From NCBI RefSeq assembly GCF_000002995.4, contig NW_025062475.1, positions 10,110,187 through 10,174,186 on the forward strand: a stretch of DNA of 64,000 nt. The letters run 5' to 3'. A program made the position numbers and the translations under genes. The notes beneath the pieces are model-generated. The model searched no databases. It saw only the letters and a program-made list of their open reading frames with translations, and was not told the origin of the DNA. Positions within the stretch are counted from its first letter, which is position 1. Each line of letters begins with the position of its first letter. This DNA is from Brugia malayi (lineage: Eukaryota; Nematoda; Chromadorea; Rhabditida; Onchocercidae). Shown here in pieces: positions 55,037 through 64,000 of the stretch.

Positions 55037-55878
55037 GAAAAAATTACAAATGGTAAAGGCGCGTACTAAATTAAGAAAGGAAAGAAATAATGAAAAATGG
55101 CATTAAGATTATGCGAATAATTCAAAATTACAGAAGTAACATATTTCTGAACTTGTTGCACAAAAGCGCCAAGTATAATTGGAAGCGGAAATGTATTAAG
55201 TGATGAATTTTAAATTGTCGAATTATTCCATTATTTTTTGAGCAAAAGTAATTGAAATTATTTCGAAACTTTAAAAATTTTTCGTATAAAATTTACAATA
55301 TAGTCGTTTAAATTTCACTTCTTGACATAATTCAATTCAAGTTAAATAAATTGTGAAAATTTTGCTTCATTTTATCTGTTGCAAAATTTCTGTTATTTAT
55401 TATTATTATTATTAATAATATTATTATATCACTATTATTATTGGTTACTATTATTTATATGAAATGAATGTTTGTTTTATGTTTACTTTTACTTTTTCAT
55501 TGTTATTATTTCTTGAAAATGTTTTACAAATTATGTTTAATTTTACTGCATATATACTTTATTTTCCAAATAAATTGTTTTATAGCGATGAATGAATTTT
55601 TCTCTTCATAAGATGGAAAGGAATGCTCCTCATCAGTTAAATTTTGAATATATTTTAATGAATTTGCATTTACCTTTGGATGCTATTTCTATTTCACTCT
55701 TATCAATTTAATCATTCTAGGAGGACAAGAAAAAAGATTTCTTTCTTAACATTAATAATAACGAGAAAAATGATTGATAGTTTTGAAAATTATTCTTACT
55801 TAAATTATTCAAAGAAGACAAAAAATTGTTAATTTATTTAGCACAAATGGAGTGAATATATCCTCAAAATACTGCTCA

Positions 55879-55910
55879 TCTCTCCCTCCCTCTCTCTCTC
55901 TCTCTCTCTT
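55879..55910. repeat. (CT)n microsatellite
   Basis: About 30 bp of CT with a CCCTCCC lead-in. Confidence 0.9.
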
Positions 55911-57359
55911 TCTTTTTCTCGAAAAAATATCCATTGAAGAGAAATAAAAAAAAGCTTTCCAATAAAAAAAAAAAAAAAAAAAAAAAAAACAAAAAAAGAA
56001 ACGGTTCGAATGTGTTTTAAAAATGTGAAATCAAAATCTAAAATTGAAATGATAAAATCAATGATGCCTAGAACTACTCCCTTTGTCCAACATAAATAAT
56101 TAATTGTATTTAATACCATTAAGTTTTACAATATCGAATTATTCGCTAAATTTTCACAGCCAAAAATTACAATTAGTTTTTCTTTTCTCTCAAATATTGT
56201 CTAATTTAATTATATCAAATTAAATCAACACCAATAATCATATTTCTTAATGGCATTTTAAGTGAAGCATTCAGCATTAATGCAAAATTTATAAACTTTA
56301 ATTCAGGAATGAGAAAATAGTGGAGCAAAAAAGAAAAACGAAGAGAATGATAAAAATTTTGTGACAGATAATCGGTGACAATAGATGAAAACTTCATCTA
56401 TCACATTTGATGGTCGAAATTCTTTCGTTATCATTTTATCAGTATGTGCAATCATTTGTGCATTAACATTGTCATTGTCAATATGCCTGCAAAAGTATTA
56501 CTTTTTGTCGTTTTTGCAAACAATGTAAAATCAATTTTCCCTATTCAATTTTAACATACAAAAAAAGAAATAAAAAACATAAAATATAGAAAGGATAGAA
56601 AGAGAAATAAAAAAAAAAAAGAAACAACAAACTTTTTTAAAAAAAAAAGAACTGTGGAATAGTAAATTGCATTAGCATTACGATATCAACAACTGATTAC
56701 AATTGAAAAAAAAAGAGATATTTGAGCTTTCAATTGAAAAATATAGAAAAAAAGTGAAATAAAAAAATAAGTAAGCGAAATGGACTGATAAAGGAATTGC
56801 AGTAAGTGATAAGTGATTAAATAAATAATATGTCAATAAAACAATATTTGTGGAATGCATAGAGAAATGATAATTAGTACTAAAAGTAAACTAAATTTTT
56901 ACCTAATAGTTCCACTAAATTTTTCAACAAAAAAGCCTTTCTTGAAATATTTCGATCGAAATATTCGATATATGAATAAAACATTACATCGCTATCTAAA
57001 AAAAAGTTTTATCTAAAACTTCGGCATTAGCATAAGTGTCTTACATCTCATTTTGACAAAGAAATAATACTAAATTATTGAGATAATGCATAAATTATTG
57101 CGATTTTATCAGAAAACATCATTAACTAAACATTGATTTGATGTAATTAAGATCAAATCTAATTAATAGGAATGCTTTTACGTAAGTAAGTGAAGAAACA
57201 ATCTAACAGAGACAATAATTATTTGAATGATTTTGATTACATGGAGGGAGAATAATTGCTTTACTATAAATAGAATAAAGAAATAAAATTGAAGAAAGTG
57301 AAAGAAGAGCAAATATGAAAGGCAACAATTTCATTTCAATGATTTCAGTAAATCTCTCA

Positions 57360-58256
57360 TTAGCATTTCATCAACTGTATACCACTAGCAGGTCCACTCC
57401 AAAACAACACTTCCAGATCGGACTGTTTGATGTCAAAAAGCGCAACGGCGCAACCACCCCAGCCAGCTCCCGTAAGTCGCGCACCTAATGCACCATTTCG
57501 TAAACAGTTCTCCACCTAAAATTTCATTTATAATATGTAATGCAATATGCAAAACACTTTACATACAATAGTTTCTATTAATTTGATTAAAATGTGAAAT
57601 ATTTAGAATATTATAATACCAATTTTATCATTAACGATTGATAAGCAATACTTTTGAATCTTAAAAATAGAAGAAAGAACTGACTACTTCATCTAGTTTA
57701 TTGCAGGAACATTCGAATAGTTCCTTACAGCTATTATGGCTTTCGGTCATCAGTTTCCCCATCTCTTCCACATTACCACTTTTACATGCTTCATGAAATA
57801 AACGAACTCGATCTGCCTCCATGTACACATGTTTTGCTCTTTGCGCCAGTTTAAATGTTTCCACTGCAAATGTTTCAATGAAGTAGTGATAAGGCAAAAT
57901 GAATAAAATGAATTTGATTGAATCTAATTTTCAAAAATCATATATAACATACATTTCTTCTTAAATAATTTTTTCTTAATTAATATAAAACATTATCAAC
58001 ATTTGATATACTTACAATTACATATTTCGGTAACGAATAAATAATAAATAATTGACTGAAAGGATGATTACTGTTGATAAGAGAGAACAGATACTTCCAA
58101 TAAATACATAATATACGTTTGTCAGATGTTGAATATATAATCACAATATTAAAGTATTAATACTTAATACTTATTTTAATGACTAACATAATGCTGCTCA
58201 TTTAAACCAACATATATCAATCGAAAGTTTGTAAGGTTATTAATAAAACAATAATA

Positions 58257-58320
<64 letters not shown>

Positions 58321-60741
58321 GATAATAATAATAATAACGATAATAATAATTAATAACAATAACAAAAATAAAATTCTTTTCTGGTAAAATAAGATGGAGA
58401 AAGCTAAAATTTTTCAACATTTTATTTTGTTCTATTTTAAAAATCTTCGGACTTGTGAAACCTAAGATCTAATTGAAGATTCCCTGTTCATATATGAAAG
58501 CCATTCATATATTATTTTTTTTCCCAGCTTTTTAAATTAGAAAACGAACTGTGCTGAGTGTTCGCTGAAAGGATTGTTTGGTTGAAATTTTCATTTGATA
58601 TGCCTAACAAGCTAAGAGCATTGTCCTTGGTGTAAACATGATCGGATAGCACTTCCTCTACTACTACAATCATTTCTTGAGCAGTCTTCTGCAATCGCTG
58701 TGCAACTTCACCTAACGTTCGAATTTCTTTCCAACTTTCTAGTTCATACACTTTTGCTATGATCTGAAGAAATCAACGTATTGATTATTTCCAAGTAAAT
58801 TTTAAGTATCTGTAAGCAACAGTAATTATTGTAGGAAATAAAAATCATAAATCTGTGATAGAATAAGGTGATTTGATAAGAACTCAAATAAATTTGAAGA
58901 ATGCATTGTAAACCTGAGCTGCTAGACGACATTCCACAACACGTTCATTGTATTGAGAGGTAGCTGCCTTATTAAGCGCTTCTCCAGAATGAATCACAGC
59001 GAAGAGAGCATTTTCGGGAAGTGTAACTGGTGCAAATCTAAGTGGATTGAAGTCAATGAGCATTGCAGAGCCTTCATTAGCTAAAATTTCGATTGCTTGA
59101 TCCATACCACCACCTTCCACACCCACGTATCGCTCTACTTCAGCACACAATTCAGCAAATTCTGTCTGCAAATTCTATTTGTTAATTTATAGATTACACA
59201 ATAAATGAGTGAAAGATTACAGCATACCAGGCAATTGATCACATCTCGATTTATTAAATATTTAATGCTTACATCAGATGGCAGTAAATCAAATATATGG
59301 TTGGAGTTAAAATTTATACCACAAATTATATTTGTACCTTATTGATAATATCAAAATCTCGCCCCGTATGCAGTGCAAGTGTTACCAATGCCGCGGCGCA
59401 TACGAGAGAACTAGAACTAGAGAGACCAGCACCTGTTGGTATAGTACCTGTAATGGTATAGCACCTGTAAGCTCAGAATTGAGAATAAGTCTGTAATTTA
59501 TAAAAACTTTGTAAGAATAAAATTATATTATATTTATTAAAATTAGTGCCCAAAAGGTTTTAAGTTACAATGAAATATAATTATGAAATATTCGTGAAAT
59601 ATGTCACTATAAATTATTTAAATATTGAACTATTGCAGATTAAAGAAGAATTCAAATCCAATCGCTAATATTTTATGAACAAAATATTTTAGTAGCATAA
59701 TAAGTTATTGGTAAGACATCCAAAGTAAACACATTACGACCTACCGTGAACTAATACATTCATACCTTTCGGTAACATATTCAAACGCCTTAACACACCT
59801 TTCCAGCCGCATAAAAAATAATGAAACCATTCGGGTTTCTTACTACCAATCCAATTATCGCAAAATTTATATGTATGTGCTCTTTAAGAATAATAATTTA
59901 CTAACATTTTACAAGTAAATTTTAAAAATTTTAAAAGTAAATTTCAATTGAATTAAAGACGATTTTTTTACAATCTAGTTCATGCCATAACAATAAACAA
60001 TAAAGTTTACTTCAAAATCTTTCACAATAAAGAAACTTTGTTGCAGTGCCTATTGCCACAATAAAACTTTGCTTAAAAGCTTACTAGAACAATGAAACTT
60101 TACCTGAATGCTGTATTAATATTTTGGAACACAATTTCATTGGTATCATGAAGTGAAGCTAAAATATACGTCGAGGCGCTAATTGCCATTGGTAATACAC
60201 CGTAACCACTATAATCAATATGTTCACCTGCAAGACACAACATTTATTGTCTTCTTTATTAATATTTTAATGCTTATTTGTCCTCATCTTTTCAATAATT
60301 ACCGATATATTATATTTTATTACAAATGAATTATACAAATTTAGTTATCTATTAAACAATGACAAATCAAAATATAAATAAATAAATAAGCGAATACATT
60401 CATTTATTATTTCAGTTCATTTCTTTCCTCCGAGTATTTATTCATCAAAAAACTTTCAAGTTGAAAAAATTTGAAAAATTATTGCCTTTTTATTTTTTAA
60501 ATTATTTTATCAAATTTGAAATATATTTAAAAATAATTACATTAAAGTTCTTCTCTTTTTTAAAAAATATAGTATAAAGTTTAGTAAAAGAATAATTTTT
60601 TAAAAAAAAAAAATAATTTTTGTAAAAAAAGAATAAGAATAAATTACCAATTAAATTAACTCGTCCTGGACAACGAACAATATATTTTGCACTGCAATTA
60701 AATCGCTGTCGAAATTCATCCTTCAACTCATCGACATCCAT
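57360..60741 (-). CDS. GALK2-type galactokinase / N-acetylgalactosamine kinase
   Basis: GHMP-family sugar kinase placing phosphate on C1 of galactose or GalNAc. Exons, high to low: 60741-60648, 60227-60104, 59881-59745, 59447-59338, 59165-58914, 58763-58550, 57863-57685, 57515-57360. Phases agree; 421 residues. Motifs: galactokinase signature GRVNLIGEHIDY at 26-37; ATP-binding GAGLSSSSS at 124-132; EGGGMDQ at 172-178, with Asp177 the likely catalytic base; LTGAGWGGC at 384-392. Isoleucine in GEHIDY, the FLCGWKG block, NKAATSQ and [14 protein letters not shown] match GALK2 rather than GALK1, whose signature is GEHTDY. The C-terminus stops about 30 residues short of human GALK2. A TCTCTACAG acceptor (AG at 60784-60783) 41 nt before the ATG is a good spliced-leader site. 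The third exon's acceptor (TTCTTAAAG) is weak, so its first few residues are less certain. Substrate choice (GalNAc or galactose) cannot be told from sequence. Confidence 0.95.
58250..58351. repeat. (AAT)n microsatellite in a galactokinase intron
   Basis: About 100 bp of AAT units with ACG/ATT interruptions, within the intron between the exons ending 58550 and starting 57863. Open frames here are repeat artefacts. Confidence 0.9.
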
Positions 60742-60782
60742 TATCGCTGATGTCAATATTGACTGCCACTCTTAATACTGCT

Positions 60783-60784
60783 CT
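60783..60784 (-). promoter_or_regulatory. Candidate trans-splice acceptor for galactokinase
   Basis: Minus-strand TTTTTTCTCTACAG, with AG at 60784-60783, is a strong nematode 3' splice site just upstream of the start codon with no coding exon before it. Confidence 0.55.
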
Positions 60785-62000
60785 GTAGAGAAAAAACAAC
60801 TATAATACATTTGCATAATTATCGATTAGATGGAGTAAAAGAAAAAAAGATATTTACTAACAACTTTTATAAATTTAAATTATTCGTTCTTCTATTATGA
60901 TATTATCATTTTATTTATCGTTATAAGTATATATATATATAATTAATATTCTCATAAAAACACTAAAATAATATTAAATGATATTCAAACGAAATAATTG
61001 TCGAGAATGAATGAATTTTGGAAGAGAAAAGAACAATAATGTGCAATTTCTATGAGAAAAAGATTGATCAAAAAAAAATTTCAAATTATCAAAAATTCAC
61101 GAAGATATATCTGCTCTCATTGATAGTTCAATAATAATTATTTCCATTTTTTATTAGATGAAATCATTGCTTCTTTAATCCCTCGTGAGAAAGTTTCAAA
61201 TGTTCAGATTGTATCGAAAAATTTTTTGAAAGGTTAAAAAGGAACTAAAAAACAATTTTGAATTAAGAAAATTTAAAAAAAAAACTTTCTTTAAAAATTG
61301 AAATGATTGAAAGGACTGATATTTTGAGGAAATGTTCATTTAATATCCTGCGACTACTACATAAAAGATTAATAGGAATGGTGTTGAAGGCCGAATTGGT
61401 GCACCGGCATTTTCGTGTCTTTAAAATATTCAAATTTCAAAAGTTTCGAGAACTGGTATGTGCGAAGAAGAAATTTTGCTTGTGCACTGTTGTTTTAAAA
61501 AGTTTGAATTTCACCTTGCAAATTTGCAAATTTTTTATTCTACCAAAATTACCGATTGATTGATTGGTTGTTTAATGTAAATTTCATAAGTAAAGCAGTT
61601 AAAAGGATAAAACTTCAAGGACAGAGAGATGATCCGTTGATGGCTTTCAAGGATTTGCTTTCCTTTTTTTTTTTTTTTCACTTCGAATACTTCGAATAAC
61701 AGATTTTGGTTTCAAGCAATATGAAAATTTCAAATTCATTTTTTGATTCCAGTCATAGCATTCAAAATATCATTCCAAAACATCTGGCGAATCGTGTAAA
61801 GCAATACTTGAAACACATATAAGGAATAATAGCAATATAATTTCAAATTAATTTCATAGTTTCAAAAAAAAAAAAGAAAAAACTTACGAAAAGAAACTTT
61901 CAATCACTTATTACTGTAAGATGAAATTTTCAACTACCAAAAATCATTACTTAAATTAGATACGGAAACGGAATAGAACTAAGGTATTAGGGAAAATTAT

Positions 62001-62040
62001 ATCTAAAATTCTAATGAACCATCTAAAATTCTAATGAACC
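62001..62040. repeat. Exact 20-bp tandem duplication
   Basis: The unit ATCTAAAATTCTAATGAACC occurs twice head to tail without a mismatch. Confidence 0.95.
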
Positions 62041-62057
62041 CAAAAATATTCTGAATG

Positions 62058-62058
62058 A

Positions 62059-62092
<34 letters not shown>

Positions 62093-62157
62093 CATCAAAT
62101 AGGATGGATGAAAAATGAGCAATGCTTTTTCCGCTCAAAAGTGTGTGTGTGTGTGTT
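62058..62157. repeat. (AAT)n and (GT)n microsatellites
   Basis: AAT units at 62058-62092 and a short GT run at about 62141-62157. Confidence 0.85.
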
Positions 62158-62524
62158 ATGCTAAATAATAATAATAATACAAATCAATTGCCATTTCTTT
62201 TCTGTAAGTATTCAATCACTACAAAAAAAAAATTTTTTTTAGGACGAAAAAAAAACGAAGAATATGTTTAAATGTAATGCTAAAGTGCGAGAACTTTATG
62301 AAATATCTTACACAAAGCAAGGAAAAAATAATAGTATGAATTGAAAAATTTTAATTCTTGCAAAAAGCAATTTAAGAATTCAGACATTATTTCCGTAACC
62401 AAGAAAATTATGGAAATTTATTTCATCCTTTTCTATTTAATGCTTCATAATGCATCATATCGTATACATATGAGTTTTTTTCTTTACAATAAAACAAACA
62501 TCATCATACATCAGTATATGTATC

Positions 62525-62850
62525 TTACTATTACACATTCTTTATAGACCATAAAAAAGAAAAGCTATTTGAGCATCGATTATTTCCAAACGAACCAAAA
62601 TATGCACTCTTGCCGAGATATTCTCATCACTTCAACCTAATATAACAATCTGAAACACACAAGATAATTTCATATTTATATTTATATTCATACCTATACT
62701 TTCAAACTAACCTACACTATATATATAAACATGCATAGAAATATGTTTACAGTATACATCATACTATTACACATTCTTCATATATACCACAGAAAAAAAA
62801 GTTATTTGAGCATCGATCCATAATATGCACTCCTGTCGAAATATTCTCAT
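62525..62850. repeat. Diverged direct duplication, about 100 bp, 236 bp apart
   Basis: Copy one (62525-62627) and copy two (62761-62850) share ATTACACATTCTT, TATTTGAGCATCGAT, TATGCACTC and ATATTCTCAT in the same order; copy two lacks about 15 bp in the middle. The family is unknown. Confidence 0.75.
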
Positions 62851-64000
62851 ATATACATACATAAATATATTTATTTATCTACAAAATATCTACACTTACA
62901 TTTATATATTTACATTTTTAATATTTGTGGATATTTACAGATACCTCAATGACTTTCTTTAACATATACCTTAAATACTTTAAAAGTTAAGTTCGAATTT
63001 AGATAAATAAAGACAGGTATATTGATTAATTTGATTCATATATAAATGTAATACTTTCCGACAACTTAATAACACATTCTTTAACATTTTGAAAGAGAGC
63101 AAAGAAAATATTTTCTAAAAATGTATGTTTAAAAGGAAAAGTTTTAAATTATTAAGTAGACGAGAAAGAAATTGAGCAAATGAAAGGAGAGTTAGATTAT
63201 ATTGTTAGATTTGTGTTATTTGTGTTGAAAGAGAGAAAATTTTCATCAGCGAAAAGAAAAGGGAAATACAACGGAGCAATACGAAAACTACGAATTTATT
63301 AAATGAATAAATAATTGAACAATAATTATTAATCAAAAATGAGAAATGTTAACAATAATAATAATTGTTTGATAATCTAACCGATAGTTACCAAAAAATG
63401 ACCCCAGTAATAGCATGTCAATTGATAAGCAGTATATCACATCTAATCATTTCCGTAACAAGAAACAAATGAGATAAATTTTACACCGAGAAACAGAGAA
63501 GGTGACATGCAGCATATGCGACACGCTGGATAATGTGTCACCTACCCATAGTGAGGATTTCTAACGGTCATTTTATGTTGGTTTACTGGTTTACAGTTAA
63601 TTGAGGATTACATAGGTAAATGATTACGATAAGCAGGGTTACAACGTAAGTAGTTGTGGTTACGATATAATAATTTACATAAGTTTATACCTAATTTTTA
63701 TTTTGCTGATATTTTAGTGTCTTGTATTACTTCATTTCTTTCTCCATTCGAGAGATGTAATTATAGTTATATTTTATATTCACTTATCTTTAATTATATT
63801 TATGTTTATATCCAAGTTTTTCGTTCATGCTTATATTTGCGTTTTTCATATTTGTACTTGTATACATGTTTTGCATTTAGTGATATATTTGTTTTTCCAT
63901 TTTATTCAAATTTTTGTTCCTAGGATTATTCGATGCTCCTTATGAGTGGAATGTTATGATATGATGATATGTAAAATCCGTTAGTTTGAATACATTTTTA

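Larger units (their letters stand above)
50971..57359. other. Long AT-rich intergenic region
   Basis: About 6.4 kb without a supported exon, except the 3' UTR of the unknown gene at its left end. It includes a short inverted repeat (AGGTAATAA at 52028-52036 and TTATTACCT at 52083-52091), a CAA run near 52863, diverged direct repeats at about 53640-53930, and A/CT homopolymer tracts. Confidence 0.5.
60785..64000. other. AT-rich intergenic region to the window edge
   Basis: Upstream of galactokinase. No coding exon supported. It contains an exact 20-bp tandem duplication (62001-62040), AAT and GT microsatellites, and a diverged 100-bp duplication (62525-62627 and 62761-62850). Confidence 0.5.

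Noticed and set aside
55009..55989. Two long poly(A) runs as possible retroposon tails
   Set aside because: No target-site duplication, no upstream coding or SINE-like body; homopolymers are common in this AT-rich DNA.

Overview
This window looks like nuclear DNA of a parasitic nematode, most likely a filarial worm. The evidence is an AT-rich background, many short exons with GT-AG introns whose acceptors read TTTTCAG/TTTNAG, candidate spliced-leader acceptors just upstream of start codons, and conserved animal proteins. Species cannot be fixed from the sequence alone. No prokaryotic or Wolbachia-like operon, tRNA, rRNA or CRISPR array was seen. All exon models below were built by eye; in the multi-exon models, splice phases agree at every junction.

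Left part, minus strand (1-10.4 kb): a 4-exon ribosomal protein S13 gene (9214-10371) is followed 125 bp later, on the same strand, by WDR19/IFT144 (from 9088 leftwards, 29 exons, 1077 codons, 3' end off the left edge). The tight same-strand spacing, with an AATAAA between them, suggests a two-gene operon. Diverging from S13 is a small 3-exon gene of unknown function (10943-11973).

12.4-15.3 kb: a decayed BEL/Pao LTR retrotransposon on the minus strand, with one LTR-like end, gag fragments, the start of reverse transcriptase joined directly to the start of RNase H, and part of the pre-integrase linker. From 15.3 to 22.6 kb the DNA is gene-poor and rich in simple repeats (ATT, GAT and GT tracts); a possible remote first exon of the next gene lies at 18026-18115.

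22.6-36.0 kb, plus strand: an AF10/AF17 (MLLT10/MLLT6, C. elegans ZFP-1) homologue, 19 exons, 1063 residues from the first supported codon, with PHD/extended-PHD module, nuclear localisation signal, octapeptide motif-leucine zipper and Gln/Ala-rich tail. One intron is GC-AG.

38.1-39.9 kb, plus strand: dephospho-CoA kinase (4 exons, 234 aa) with a C-terminal membrane segment. 46.8-51.0 kb, plus strand: an 8-exon, 378-residue protein of unknown family with an acidic tail. 57.4-60.7 kb, minus strand: an 8-exon, 421-residue GALK2-type galactokinase/N-acetylgalactosamine kinase. The remaining stretches (36-38, 40-46.7, 51-57.3 and 60.8-64 kb) are AT-rich intergenic DNA with simple repeats and a few decayed tandem or dispersed duplications.

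The genes do not form one pathway: they serve ciliary transport, translation, chromatin, CoA synthesis and sugar phosphorylation. I found no convincing new multi-gene system; the most useful leads are the S13-WDR19 operon candidate, two unrecognised spliced genes, the deleted BEL/Pao copy, and unusual splice sites in the AF10 and galactokinase genes.
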